From Hydractinia symbiolongicarpus (lineage: Eukaryota; Cnidaria; Hydrozoa; Anthoathecata; Hydractiniidae), in the NCBI RefSeq assembly GCF_029227915.1, contig NC_079881.1:14423501-14487500 (forward strand): a DNA stretch of 64,000 nucleotides, written 5' to 3'. The translations under genes were made by a program, and so were the position numbers. Below are positions 31,637-44,646 of the stretch, piece by piece. Numbering within the stretch: position 1 is the first letter of the stretch; each line of letters starts with the position of its first letter. A model generated the notes under the pieces. That model worked only from the letters and a program-made list of their open reading frames with translations. It did no database searches and had not been told where the DNA came from.

Positions 31637-33880
31637 GGTACATAGAGATATAATAAAAAAGAGACACAACGGCTATTCACACTATTGTAATGATCTGCGT
31701 CCCTGGAGCAGGTGGTGCATTCATGAAAATTTAAAGTCCCCGAAGCTGGATTGTTTACTCTGATCCAATCATGTCAAATAAAATGTTTCAATTGTGATTT
31801 CGCCCAATTAATTAGTTAATAAATGTTCGAAAAACTTTAATATTTTGTAATAATTAACTGCACATTTACACTCGTTAAAACGACTTTTTTAGCAGCACCT
31901 AATCTATGAAATATGCACGTCGTTTGCAACAAAAAACCATATAAAAAAAATAAAAATTTAAAACATTTTGTAGAGTGAATGTCCAGTCAATTCTTATTTT
32001 CCCTGACTGACATTAAAATCCTGACTTTCCTATATGAAATATACTTCAACTTAAAATCAATTAATCAATTGTTACTATTTATATACGTGTAAATGTGATA
32101 TTACATTGCAAATATTTGTAATGTGCGTAAAACAAAATAAATTTAAAATGCTCAAAATATAAAATAAAAACAATTTCAGGCTGATCATGTAAAAAAAAAA
32201 CCACCTGAAGGTAAAGCCAAATGTCCATGGTTCTGATTAAAAAAGTGTATATCAAGCTTTGACACAGTAAATACTAATAACATCTTTATAAGAACAAAAT
32301 ATTCAAGGTATATATACACACGTATTGTTGACATGGTGGTTAAATTTTAACAACAAAATTCCCTAAATTTTCTGAATTCTTCGACATTTCTTCTTTAACC
32401 TAACTTCCCAACTTTCTAACTTCCCAGGTATCACACCGTTCATTTTGTTTCAATGGAATATTGTCAATCCAATTCAATGTCAATTTCTAACTGTTGATGT
32501 GGTGGTATTTTGCATATACCTTGAAAATGTTTGTACAGCTCGATTTAGTTATCACTGATCAAAAATGGATCTTTCAAGACAAATTTTTTATTCCAAAACA
32601 TAATAGAATTCAATATGTCTGGCGTATATCGATAAGTAACTGCACAGTTAATCGATATTTTTACCTGGTATGACCTGTGAATTTTTTTTAAATCAGTAAC
32701 TTGGAGATACATTAAATAGATGATTTGACACTTCCATACGTTCCTGGTAATGCTTATCTGGTTTTCTAATACTGATTAAGGTTTTCGTAAAACGTGTGTT
32801 TGAAATAAGTTGTGCGAAATTTTGGTAATTAATTTTCAGTGCATATTCCAGTTGTCTGATATGAAAGCAGTTGAGTTCAGAGCTGACATCACTGTGATAG
32901 TTGTGAGAAAAATCCTTCATATGGCTAGCAATAGCAATTTAAATTTTGTGATTAGCCGTCATCGAGGGTATAGCTAGCTAGCTACCCTGTCCATTGCAAT
33001 CCAATTATTTTACATGTGTTTAAAGCAGCCCCTGAAACCTAAATAGAAACAAGATAGTATGTTGCTAAAAGCTATTTTGAAATAACATTTAAATAAGATA
33101 ACTAGCCACAACTCGCTTTTTTACAAAAACTTTTAGGTTTTTAAAGTCACGAGGTTTCAAAGACCGCCAGTTAATTACACTCTATCAACACTGAAAATTA
33201 ACAGTGGAACTTTGCCCTTAAAATTTGACTAGCCATTGTCCTTCACTTAACCCTATTCGGTCCGGGGTTTTTCGAACATTCTATGACCAGGGGGGGGGGG
33301 GGGTCAATAACTTTTTATAGGGTTGCTTCCCGATTTTGTACGAAAATCGGAAAAAAACGGATTTTCGGGCAATTTTTTATGCGACCACGTAAAAACCGGA
33401 CCGAATAGGGTTAAAGGATAAGAGAAGAATAAACCCTTACCTTCGTATATTTATGAAGGATTTATAATCCCTTCAGTATTTCTTGAAAAAAAACATGTTT
33501 GCTTTTGATATAGATACGACAACAACAAATATGGCTGCTTGACCTTCGGGCTTTTTCTTAAACGGATTTTCTTGAAAATTATGCAGGTAAATTATTTCGA
33601 AGGCGAGGGTAAACCCCTGAGAGCTATTTAAATAATAAACTTTGGCGGAATTCAGTGGAAAACCTAATTATTTTCTTCATCTTTTGCAAGTAAAATTGTC
33701 GGGATTCTATACTGAAAAAAAACCCCAGTCATTAGTCATTTGCAAGTAACGCGCAAAAAGAACTGGAACACAGTGACGCATCTCCTCCGCATCGTTGTTT
33801 GAACAATAGGGTTCTGAATAGAAAATTATCGTGTTGTGTCTCTTTCTCTTTTATTATATCTCTATGATTGGTACCTAGCT
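31637..33880. mobile_element. Possible 2.2-kb element bounded by inverted repeats (CCNF intron)
   Basis: The left end, ATAGAGATATAATAAAAAAG then AGACACAAC (about 31,642-31,670), is the inverse of GTTGTGTCTC then TTTTATTATATCTCTAT (about 33,835-33,868). There are no open frames between. The repeats are ~35 bp and imperfect, so two unrelated copies of one short repeat in opposite orientation is an alternative. Confidence 0.35.
33251..33410. mobile_element. 160-bp MITE with TTAA duplications
   Basis: TIRs CCCTATTCGGTCCGG / CCGGACCGAATAGGG flanked on both sides by TTAA (33,247-33,250 and 33,411-33,414). CCC-type ends plus TTAA fit the piggyBac pattern. The interior has a run of about 14 G. A lone end of the family (CTGAATAGGG then TTAA) is at 39,535-39,548. 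Confidence 0.75.
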
Positions 33881-34169
33881 CAGCTGGTGCATCAGTCTAT
33901 GCTATGTCATTGGTACGTTAGTAGAAAGGTATGTCACAAAGAGGCAGTATTCTCGCCTCGTGTTTAGCATGTGGGAGGTAGCATTATATCGATAGTGCAA
34001 TGTGCAATCGATAGAACAATCACCCAGCAAGCAAGTTTCGTGTGGATTTCGAATATGCACCAGTGTTCCTATTATTTCACCGTTAATTTTTGACCTTTAT
34101 TTATAATAAATAGATCCCTCAATTACTAGCTTTATCTTCAATTTCATCCGAACCGAAAGTGACACTTAC

Positions 34170-34240
34170 GTTCCAGCAACAGTGTACTGTAGAGACAAAT
34201 CATGCAAATAATGAACTAAATCTTTTTCAATGTCGCGAAT
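34170..34240 (-). CDS. CCNF: Cyclin F exon, first helices of the cyclin C-terminal domain
   Basis: 71 nt, acceptor CTTTTTAG, donor GTAAGTG. Encodes IRDIEKDLVHYLHDLSLQYT then VAG and two bases of a Thr codon completed by the next exon. The pattern HYLHxLSLxx aligns with the FLCELSLL helix of vertebrate cyclin F. Located through its fit between the neighbouring phases (0 in, 2 out). Confidence 0.82.
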
Positions 34241-34249
34241 CTAAAAAGC

Positions 34250-35910
34250 AAGCATTGTATTGTAGATTTACCCAAAAGCAGAACTTATTCTGCTATATCA
34301 GGTTTTACTCATGGCAGGTTCTTAACTTATTAGGCCAAATATAAAAAACCTGAAGGCTCAACAGTTATTAAGCTGGTTTGTTTGCAGTCAAAAATCCATA
34401 CCGACGGGTTAGAAATTCTACCAAAGCATGAAGTAACACTTCTTTTCGTTGAAAATTTGATGCTGTTAAGAATCGATTTACGTCATGCATCGAAAACAAG
34501 TTTTAAGTTAAAGGGAAAACTGTGTTACATATTTCCATCTCTTTTATTTGCATAACTTTGCTGTATTCTATGAAAAAACTGCATCCACAAACACAATTTG
34601 ATTTTTGGTTTTTTTAAAAGTAAATGCTAAATATGCCAACAAAACTAAAATCTTAGCGTGGGAGAAAATTGTAGCTATATAAGGACCCTGTTAGATTATT
34701 TTTCTCAATTTGAAACAATCTGTTCTAAGATTCTTTATACCAATCGTATAAAGAGACAAATGCATCTTAATGCCAACATTTGAAAGGTACAATTTACAGA
34801 TCAGATCTTTTGTGTACAGAACTTAAAAATTTTAACTTCTGGACCATCTTGTTTCTGTTGATAAAACATCAGGACCATTTATGGTCATTCTGCGCATAAA
34901 TCTGACATTTTTGAGACAATAAGATTTTTTCTCAGAAAACTGACTTCGTCACATGCGAGGGTCTATTGTTCCCTGTCATTGCGCAAAAAATCAGAAAAAT
35001 ACTGAGACAAACTGAACAGGCAGACACAGGTCATTTTATAGGACCTCGCTCGTACCAGGTAGGTCCAAATATTCTGTTTATCAATATAGAAAAGTAGGTA
35101 TTTTTATTAACAATTAAACTTATTAACATTTGTAGCCTTGTTGCAAGGAAAAAGCAGTATTGTTTGAAAGAGGTTAAGAATTTAAAAAAATTAAAAATAA
35201 TTTAAAAATATCAAAAGTGCCTTGATGCTGGAATATCGCCAGTGCGAATTATCTGTCAGCCAACAAACATCTTCTTTCCGCACTGGTGAGAATTGCAGAT
35301 AATTTTTTTCCATCCCATCACGCCCTTTCAGTGCAATAGTGTAACTGAGAATTATAAAAATGTTTTGACAATTTTCGCTGAGTTTTTTGCTCTTAACTGC
35401 AATTTCAAAAAAATGCCGAAATACACCTCTAAGCACATTTTATACACGTAGATCTACATCAGAAAATTAACCCAGTTGAATAGTGTCATTTCTTTTAATA
35501 CTAATTGGAAGGAGAATATGTTTATAAGGTTCCATCATTCAAGGCGAAGCTTCTCAAAAATGAAATAAAAAAACTGAATTACAGATAAAGATAAGAAACA
35601 ATCAAAGCGGAACTTTTTTTATTATTTTTTCGAACTTTGCTTCATTTATATTATAATGTTCGCCAAACGTCTTTCTGTGTATTAAGTAGCACGAGTGTCT
35701 TTACAAACGGCGTATAATGTTATGTTACTCGCAGTATCAACTCGAAACCTTTCGAAAATTTATCGATAGAATTTTAAAACCAGCGAGGTAGCCAAGTTTA
35801 GGTTGGAGTTTCTAGCTACAAGGACCAAGTGGTACTTTTGTTTCATTATCTCGAACTACTTCCGTTAAAATGACACTTTTGGCGATAAAAAACAGGTTTA
35901 AAAAAACGTT
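34250..35910. other. CCNF intron
   Basis: Mostly unique AT-rich DNA. An imperfect hairpin with arms CGCCAGTGCGAA / TTCCGCACTGG lies at 35,237-35,287. The minus-strand frame across it by chance reads WLTDN, but the true exon with that motif is at 42,226-42,318. Confidence 0.5.
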
Positions 35911-35916
35911 GCTTAC

Positions 35917-36007
35917 TAAGGGTGATGATAGAAGCAGCTCTAAATAATCAGAAGAGGTTGAACGCCAGAGATCAGCTTTCAATGTTCCCATTACTTCTCC
36001 CATCATT
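35917..36007 (-). CDS. CCNF: Cyclin F exon, end of cyclin N-terminal box
   Basis: 91 nt, acceptor GATTTTTTAG, donor GTAAGC. Encodes (R)MMGEVMGTLKADL then WRSTSSDYLELLLSSPL. The first base completes the Arg codon split after DVV. MMGEx(I/V)xxLxxxL is the last helix of the first cyclin fold of cyclin F. Phase 2 in, 0 out. Confidence 0.9.
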
Positions 36008-36311
36008 CTAAAAAATCCATGCAATTAATTATGCACATTCTGATTAAACCATAACACACCAGAAAATGTACGTCCTTCAACCCATTAAACTATTCCAGGC
36101 TGAAATACTTAAACCTCTGAAGTTCAGACTGGGATTATGCTGCACTCATGCTTGTTATTTTAGAACCTCCCAGGCTTAGTATGCCTATCCAGCAACTTGT
36201 GTTTCAGCAGTTATTTAAAAGCATTATCTAATTACTAAAGTTGTATTAAGGAAAAAACTTATATTGCAACAAAATGAAAAACTACATTAAAAAAAACTTC
36301 ATGTTGCTGAA

Positions 36312-36980
36312 TTAGTCGATGAAGCCAGTGGAAAAATCCACTGCAGAAGCAGGATAAAAATGAAAAGGAAGGGTCATTCGAATTTTGATAACGTCAGCAA
36401 ACTATCCACAAAAAAAAAAAGTTAGAACCTTGTTTCCACGTTGCCTCTATTGTGCACAGCTTAACGCACTGATCAAGAAAATGTATATAATCCTGTGCTT
36501 TTGATGAACAGCCAATGAGATAAAGGGTTTAAAAATTTTGCTGACGTCAGCAAAGACCCGTCAAAACACAAAAAAATTTATTTTAGAAGTTTGTATACCT
36601 GTTGCTTTCATCGTATAGATCTTGAAACGCTGATCAAAAAAATGTATAGGATCATGTATCTTTAACAAACGGTTGCAGAGACATTGGGGTTTTTGATGAC
36701 CTTATCAACCCATCCATTCCGAAACGGATTCAGGGATGCAGGTTTGGGAAACTTACCCAAATTAGTCCCAGGTGGTTGCTAGTTACCCACGCGATAAAAA
36801 ATGACTGACGTCGCCACCTCGTTTCCAAGTTATTTGGCCTTAAAGTTTTAAGTACACTGTAATGGCTTCATTAATTTATTATATTTTGACGTTAAAGTAG
36901 TGTTATTGACGTCGCGCCGTAACGTCATAGACTCCAAAAGAAAATGGACACATCCACACACTTCGTATTAGTATATAAGA
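36312..36980 (-). mobile_element. Non-autonomous Helitron (CCNF intron)
   Basis: Minus strand starts TCTTATATACTAATACG and ends with hairpin CAGTGGATTTTTCCACTG followed 10 nt later by CTAA (36,312-36,315). It is a full relative of 6430-7142 with the shared block CCTGGGACTAATTTGGGTAA and repeated TGACGTCAGC. No gene. Confidence 0.65.
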
Positions 36981-37679
36981 AGTATGCAAACTGCGACAGG
37001 CAACAAATTTAGGATTGATTTAAGATAAAAGTAATCAGGCTGGCATGTAGATTAATAGTCCATTGTGACACCAGCCTTTTTATTTCTTTGTTTCGCATGG
37101 ACAACCTTGATTTTACTGTTTCAGGTTGGCTAAAATATTAAGTGTTTGTTTAACGAATACAATATCTGTGACTGGTTGTTGTTCTGTGAATTCAAATTTA
37201 TATTTTGAGAATTCAATTTTATATTCTGTGAATTCAGTTTTATATTCAGTTGATTTATTCTTATATTCGGAACTAATTTTGACACATCAAATGGTTTATG
37301 ATACTTAAGCTTAGTGCACACAAGGGTTTTAAGCGAGGTTAAGAGTTTTTGACAGGCTGTTTTTTTTCCCTTTTACCAACAAGCGTTCTTATGACATTTT
37401 TCCTGTTGACAACCACATACGAAACACCGCAATATTGACTACGCAGCAACCAAAGTGCGCACGAAAAACTTCGCTGATTATTTACACACCATTTTAAGTA
37501 AAGCCCTGATGGGCAAATATTATTTTACCATTGGATGTTTAGGAGTTTATAATATGGACGTATCTATACATTCATGGTTGTGAAGACATGACTAAAAAAA
37601 CTCAGTGGCCAAATGAAAACATTGGACTACACGTAAATATACGTTCGTGGTATAAAGGGGTTAATATAAAACTGCATTA

Positions 37680-38640
37680 GTGCGTACTTTTAACTTCAAA
37701 CCACAAAAAATTTCAAAGACAAGAGGTGACATACCTAACGATTTGGGATACTCGTTAAAATTTACACTGAAAATACGGCAACTGTGGCACAATTGCGGCG
37801 GAATGGGGTACAGTTCTCCTCGAGGAAAGTTCAAGAGACAGCAGGACTCGGCTGGGAGATAAGTAACAGAGACATACGACGTTGTTTGCAGAAACATGGT
37901 TACCAGTATTGTCAATCAAGGAAAAAAGGACTTTTGAGCGTGAAAGACAAATTCATTCGCACGAAGTTTGCTAGGCAACAGTTAAATCTCCCGGCTGAGT
38001 ACTGGACTAAGGAGGTTGGGTTTTATTTGGATGGGATTGGATTTGCATTTAAGCCCAACCCGGCTGGAGAGGCGAGAACAGTATCAAGTATGACCTGGCG
38101 TAGGCCCAACGAGGGTCTTTCTATCACAACAAAAGGACGAAAAGAAGGCAGTGGGGGGAAGATATCAATTTTTTTCGTTGCGATCAGTTTTGGTAATGGG
38201 GTTGTCATGTGACAACATCATGACTGGAAAATCACTGGCGAAAATTTTGCCAGGTATGTTATTGATGAACAGTTCCCCACTGCCTTCGAAAAGAGCGAGT
38301 CTGCGCTACCTTTTACGTTTCTTCAGGATGGATGTCTAAACAAAATTCCCAAGCAGCGAGGGTGGCCTTGGAGCGCAAAGGTTATGTCATGGTCAAAATA
38401 CGCTCCCCGGATCTAAACCCAATAGAAAATTTTTTCCACCTTGTTAGGACAAAATTAAAAGAAGACGCAATGAAATAGAACATCACAGCAGAAACATATG
38501 AAGAGTTTGTAAATAGAATCAAGCAAACCATGTTGACAGGTATTCCAAAACAAACTATTGACAACCTGATACCATCAATGCCAAAAAGGTTGGCACATGT
38601 GCAAAAGCACAAAGGTGCCAGAACAAAATATTGAGTTTTT
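37680..38640 (+). pseudogene. Tc1-like transposase relic (DDE_3 domain)
   Basis: HTH-type start with KFTLKIRQLWHN and ISNRDIRRCLQKHGYQYC, then the catalytic blocks FYLDGIGFAF (first Asp, about 38,020), FTFLQDGC (second Asp, about 38,325) and RSPDLNPIENFFHLV (Glu, about 38,430), followed by ETYEEFVNRIKQT and KGARTKY near 38,630. At least four frame changes (near 37,795, 38,210, 38,340, 38,480) break it. It lies in sense opposite to CCNF inside its intron. Related to Tc1/mariner IS630 transposases. Confidence 0.8.
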
Positions 38641-38644
38641 GAAG

Positions 38645-39000
38645 ATATTTAGCTGTAAAATTCTATGCGTCACAGTGCGTCACTCGGTTTTTTGCATGTG
38701 TTTAACTGTTAAATGTATGCGTCACAACATTTTTTTAAAAGATATATATACTATTCATTTGAAAATTTGGATGTGACGCATGTGATGCATTAAATTCTTT
38801 CACAGCCTAGTACTATATAGCTTGCGACGCATATGTGACGCACTTGTGACGCACATACGCGTATCTTTTTGTTGTTGTTGCTGGTAACGTTTTTCTGTTA
38901 CATACAACATTTTTTTTGTTGATGGTACCAAGATACAAAAATAAAATCGATTTGATTTTGTATCTTGTTACTGGCAACAACAAAAAATGTAGCAAGCAAC
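38645..39000. repeat. TGCGTCAC-rich inverted repeats and hairpin 3' of the Tc1 relic
   Basis: TGCGTCAC or its complement occurs about eight times between 38,660 and 38,855 in both orientations. Next is a hairpin with arms CAAGATACAAAA / TTTTGTATCTTG (38,929-38,968) inside a weaker GTTGCTGGTAAC / GTTACTGGCAAC pair. The set may be the right terminal region of the transposon. Confidence 0.45.
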
Positions 39001-39637
39001 AAAAAGCTTCTCTGGCAACACAAGTTAACAGTTTTAGGCGATAGTAATTAACATAAATTTGTTACTATTGCAAGTTTTTGCATTAGCACATAATTCTGCA
39101 AAGATTATTCACTGCATATTTACCTTACAAAAATGTAAGGTACCTGCCTTGAAGTTTTTCCTTGTCTGGATGATTCCTGGATGATTCATGGTAGACTAAG
39201 CAATTATCTTGCCAGACTTTAATTGCATTGAAAACATTATCAGCTTTTGAACAACATCATGTATAGTTGGATGCATTTCAGATTCTCCAACAAGACAGGC
39301 TTTCCCAAATTTAGTAGCGTTAAATGCCACCTTGTCATCACATATATAGATCCCTCATCTACATCAAAACTTTCCAGACTTTAACAATGAAACGACTATG
39401 TTAACAATATTCCGGCGAGGGGCTAATTTTTTTGTAATAACTTCTGAAGTGCATGCTACACATTTGTTTTAAGGCAATACGATGTCTCTTTTATCAGCCC
39501 AGCTTTACAGAGCCCCCAAACATGAACCCCCAAAGCCTGAATAGGGTTAAATTTTACAGAGTTGACTTTTCTAGTTTCGTTTTTCTTTCTCTACAACAAT
39601 GAATTTAAGTTGGTTGAATAAAAAAGAACTTACTTAA

Positions 39638-40239
39638 GGTTACTGTAAAGAAAACAAATTTTAAATTCATGACATATAGAAAAAAAAATTCTCTTTCAAA
39701 TGACATATTCTATATTCCATGAAAATATTTGGGACATCCCTTTTTTCTGGAAAAAGCCTTTTCAGAGGTGTTATATCCTTCACACCTTCGAGAAAATATG
39801 TGCAAAATGAGTTTAGCATATTTTTTGTAAACATCATGCATGATATGGAACTACCGTATAAATATATGCATAATAATATTTTTTACATAGTTTACTTTCA
39901 CCATCGATACATACATATATATATACATACAAAAAACCGGGAACCTTTTTGAATTTAATTTATGGTGAATATAATGGTGCAAAAACGAGAAGTCTGTGAC
40001 CACGCGTTTGGAAAATAAAGCCATTTTAAAACATACTGTGAAAAAAATGGTGTGTGTTTAATTCATTATACTTTCCTTTTGGAAAATTAACATCTCACGA
40101 AAATAACACCATCAAGTCTTTCAAACATTCAGAAACAAAAAAAAAAAAAAAAAATTAAAAAAATATATAAAAGTATTGATAAATTATGAGGGTTTTTCTG
40201 AGACTACTCATCAAGTGAGTTTTTTCCTTTACAGTAACC
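39638..40239. mobile_element. 602-bp TIR element with TTAA duplications (CCNF intron)
   Basis: TIRs GGTTACTGTAAAG / CTTTACAGTAACC flanked by TTAA at 39,634-39,637 and 40,240-40,243. No gene. Its left ~260 bp are the inverse of 15,520-15,786. TTAA targets fit piggyBac or Kolobok superfamilies; the GGTTA end does not decide between them. Confidence 0.75.
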
Positions 40240-40249
40240 TTAATATAAA

Positions 40250-42200
40250 AATTAAATTCACTGAGAATGAATATACTTAATTTATAAATCAATGTATAGT
40301 GAACATGAAACTGAATTCACTGAACATAAAAATGAATTTACTCAGCAACCTTTCTAAGTTATATTCTTTAGTGTCAGCAAAAAAAAGCTGATGTGATGTT
40401 ATTTACATGTCTGCTTTGTTAACATGTTGGTTTTGGCCTCAGCAATTGCAGAGTGCTGACATGAATTAGAAAGCAGCAACTATAACTTGTGGACTGAAAT
40501 TTGCAAGGAAGGGTATGATTGGTGATCGCAGAAAGTTAAAACTTAACTTTCAGGACATTCTAGGAGTTTACATTATTATTTTTAGGACAAAATTATACGA
40601 TATTTCACAACATTTCCAGGATGAACATGCTAAATTTCAAAAAACACACAATAAATCATTCTACTGATTTATTGTGTCAAAACTTTTAAATAACAAGCCT
40701 AATAAAAACTTTGGGGAGACAAGCAATTTTTTTAAACTGTTGCAACCTATTATAAAACCACCAGAAGGCAAATATGCAAACGTGTATTTAGTTAGCACTA
40801 GCACTACCACCCGTGAACAAATATTTCTAAAGCGGTAGCCAAAATCTGATTTTTCAGGATTTTCTTATATGGAACCAAAAACTGTTTGTCAATTCCATTC
40901 TCAAATCACGCAATATAACAGATTTTATGCTAGAATTTGATGATAAAATTTGCCTTGGTTGAAGTAGTGATGAATACAGAATTATTCAAAATGAGAATAC
41001 AAAGAAGCAAAGTTTTGTTAGATTCTGTTTAACAGTTTTCTTGCTGCGTTAAATTGTCACTTTTGGTTCTGGGGCCATAATCAGTTTATTCTTAGCAATG
41101 GTGTTAGAGCAAGTGAAGTGCATAATTGGACTAACTGGGTTGACTAGATCTTTGAAATTCCTTCATGTGACTTGGATTTTTTCTATTGTGCTTTCTCCTT
41201 AAAACCCCCCAAAATATATTTCTCCTTATCTGGAGGATTAATTTTTACAGGAATTGAATTTTGTGAACTTTTCTGCTCTATTCTTATCTTATTTGTATAA
41301 AAAATTCCAAAAAAAATATACTTGATGGCCAGTAAGTTTTATCTTTGTATATTCCAAGTTTTTTGTCATTATTCTCAACCATGATACAGAGCAAATATTA
41401 TGAACAGAATGTTGCAGTTTACTACCCAATATAAACTTCCTTTCAAGCAGACACGCCTCTAAAACAATGATTTCTGGGACCTTTTATTAATCAGAGAAAA
41501 TTGAAAGCTTTTTAAGCAATTTTCTAAAATTTTCTAAAATCTAAAGAATAGGATAAATAGAAAAACAAGATTTGTGACTTAGAAATAACATTAATACAAT
41601 TTTTAAAGAGTCCATTTAAAAAACCTGGCTGTTAAGAAGTAAAGGACAATAAAAATTATTTTCTTTTCTCAATTTTTTTTTAGCTTTTAACTACTTTGTG
41701 AGAAAATTTGTTCTGTATGGTCTGTAAAATTATCAAAATATCTCGATTGGCAAAGATTTAACTCAAACTTAACATGATTAATTTCCAGGAAAAAATTGTC
41801 AAAATTCCAGGTTATCCAGTACTGTGGTTATTATAGAATGGAGAATGTGCAAATAAAAAACCCCCCCAAAAAACAGCTGCTTTCACACAAATCGACAAAC
41901 GTTAACTTGTATATTTTTTTTAAATATTAGCGACATTCCCTTAGCAATTGCGTCATGATGTGAATTAGAAAGGCCAAACATGGCGTGTGGTCCTTGGTCC
42001 ACAGCGCAGGCATATTTAGCAAGTGTCTTTACGACAGCTATAGGTTAACCCATGCCATGTGTGGGAAATTGGGTAGGCAATGTCGGTGTATACCTAATGT
42101 ATACATTCAGAACAGAGGATCCCCATTGATAACAGTGACACAACACTGAAGTGGCTCTATCCTGTATAAATATTCGGAATAATACTAGTAACCTGACTAT
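40250..42200. other. CCNF intron, AT-rich
   Basis: No open frame, TIR or tandem array of note. Short A and T runs only. Confidence 0.5.
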
Positions 42201-42225
42201 GTAAACTATAACATAACTTATCTAC

Positions 42226-42318
42226 CTTACAACATCCTCATACTGATATGTTTGGTCTGTCAACCAAGAAGACTCACGAACTGTTAAGATATGCACCTGA
42301 CGAGGATCATAGTGTGAC
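42226..42318 (-). CDS. CCNF: Cyclin F exon, middle of cyclin N-terminal box
   Basis: 93 nt, acceptor TTTTATTTTAG, donor GTAGAT. Encodes SHYDPRQVHILTVRESSWLT then DQTYQYEDVV. The E-x-x-W-L-T-D-x-T-Y-x-Y-E-D-V-V block is a strong cyclin F match. It takes one base to complete the Lys codon from the previous exon and leaves two bases of Arg. Too short to appear as a long ORF; found through the splice sites and the WLTD motif. Confidence 0.93.
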
Positions 42319-42329
42319 CTAAAATAAAA

Positions 42330-44640
42330 GTAATTAGGCAGCATTTGAATGAGGAATATTGTCTAAGAAAGTGAAATTTTTAAAAATGCTTTGCAAATTA
42401 TTTTTTGGTCATGAAACGGTTCTCCAAAGGCACTATTTTCCTAGCAAGGGAAAATTTCATTCAAAGTTTTAATCGCTTTAGAAATGAAGCTTAACATGGA
42501 ATTTTTTGGTATTTTGAACGTCCTGAACTTTTTTTGACTGAAAACAGACACTTAAGTGACACTGCGTTTCAAATGATAATTTCCAGACTGCGTTTCACGT
42601 GATGATTTCCAAATTCACATGTGAATAAATGTGCAAAAATATATGTGACATGCCTGCAATTTTTAACAGTTTGCTTTACAACGTTATCAATGGGTTATAA
42701 CAATAAAGTATATTTACTATGAAGTTATAACGAGTTAAAATTGGCATTGGATAATTTCATCTGACTGACTCTGCTATTAGGATTATAAGGCATTAATAAC
42801 ATGTGTTATGTTATTTACAAGGATTTAACTGTTAGAAAGTTTCTAGCATTGCTAAGGATGTGGCGAATCCAAACTTTCAATTCTTAAAACCCCTTATAAC
42901 GCTCTTCACAGTAATCATTTAGCGTCTAACCATTAAGTGACTGTTATAACACCAAAAACTCCCTCGATAATTTTTTATGTTAGAAGGCTGATTTTGTTAT
43001 GCTTTGGCTTCCAAAAAAACCTAATTTATTTTAACTACATAAGTATAATTTTTTTTTATTAATAATGAAAACACATGCCAAAAAAAATAATAATAATAAT
43101 ATATGACATGATTTGGGATTAGGGGTACTCGTGTTTCCTTTAACTACCCAAAAATCTTGCTTATAAAATTGTTTGATTACGCCATCAATATAAACCAATG
43201 TAGTATTTTTTATGACGCAGTAGCGTTAGTTTTACATCGTAATATTTAATTACTACGTCATTTTTTTAACAGCATAAAAGATAATTTATTACGCTGCAAT
43301 GGTACATGGTAAAACTGTAGCTCAATTACCATTAGCTTGTTCATTAGCAGCTACTTGTTTTTCCTTGAGAATTTTTATTTTTTGCGACCTGCACGCTTTT
43401 ACTTTTTCCTGCGTTATTATCTTTTATGTTGAAGACAAGCGGGACGTTTTAACTCGTGAACCCCAAACACAAGAACTGAGCTAGCAACTCTCTCAGTTTT
43501 AACTTTTTGTCTCCGATAGCCGAAATAATGTTGCAAATTAACATGTATATAAATATTTTACGCAATCATTCATAATGAAATGCGCTTGATAAAAGTTTTA
43601 ACAACAATTTTTAATAATAAAAACGGCTTTTCAGAAGCAAATGTACAAAACTTGCTCACGTATTTTCAGTCGAAACTTCATTAAATATGTACAAGTAAAA
43701 TACGCTAACGTAAAGGGTTATTATTTCTTCTCTCGGCATAAAGTAATCAAGCAAAATATGAGAATAAAATGGAAACAACATACAAAAAGGAATGAAAAAT
43801 TTTAAATGTCACAAAAAAAAGACAAGAAAGTGATACAAAAATATTCGATTCGCAATTTTAGCAAAGTGATTTTAGCAAAAATGGCATTTCAATTCGCAAA
43901 TTGCCAAGTGCGAATTTCTAATTCATACCCTGCGTAATTCACCATCATTGAAATACTGTACTTATCAAACTAATTTCACAATCCACCAAGTCAAATAAAA
44001 AAAGTTGTTACGAATAATGAACTGGTCAACTGATGCACTAAATCACGTTTTTTTGACCTTTACTTCCATGGTCAGTGCTTTCAAAAGCACGCATGGAACA
44101 TTAATGTCAACCGCACCCTTTGTAATTTAGCATTTTAAAAAACAAAATATATAAAAAATAAAATATAAATATTTGCTGGCACAATTACGGCACTTATTAT
44201 GACACTGTGGTAGTTTTGTAACTCAAATCGGTAAAATGTCGCTGATGTAATTTTAGAACTTAACAAAACATATTGGCAAACTCATTACAGTTTTCTGACT
44301 TTGTTCTAATGTTGTCTTTTAATTTAATATTTCCTTTTGTGCATGAAATGCAAGTTTTTATGCTTTAGCTACCCCCTAAATTGAAATCAATTTTTTTTGG
44401 AAAAAAAGTATTATATTTATTACAAATAAAACTTGAATTAAAATGTTTATGATACCAAAGCTTTTTGAAGGTTTTGCATAAAACAAAATACGACAAACTT
44501 TTTTTGCATCATAAAAAAAAATAAACTATGGTGTAGTTAACTACAGTGTAGAAATTTTTTTATACCCTGTATAAATCTTTTTGGGGGAATATAAAGACAT
44601 GTTTAATTATGGCGTTGTACCACTGCTTCAAGTTTCAATA
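42330..44640. other. CCNF intron, AT-rich
   Basis: Around 42,640-42,960 there are weak relatives of the ATGTGACATGG element (GTTATAACA-rich). Otherwise no gene or clear repeat boundary was seen. Confidence 0.4.
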
Positions 44641-44646
44641 TGCTAC

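Noticed and set aside
33870-33990. TAGCTCAGCTGG resembling a tRNA A box
   Set aside because: No B box or cloverleaf could be found downstream. At best a decayed tRNA-derived fragment.
35191-35436. Minus-strand frame reading VCWLTDNSHWRY, similar to the cyclin F WLTD motif
   Set aside because: It lies on the wrong side of the following exon (35,917-36,007), has no fitting splice phase and overlaps a hairpin. The real WLTD exon is 42,226-42,318.
39140-39380. Minus-strand text KVAFNATKFGKACLVGESEM and similar phrases
   Set aside because: Protein-like, but broken by stops and a frame change within 100 bp and without a family I can name; probably a transposon scrap.
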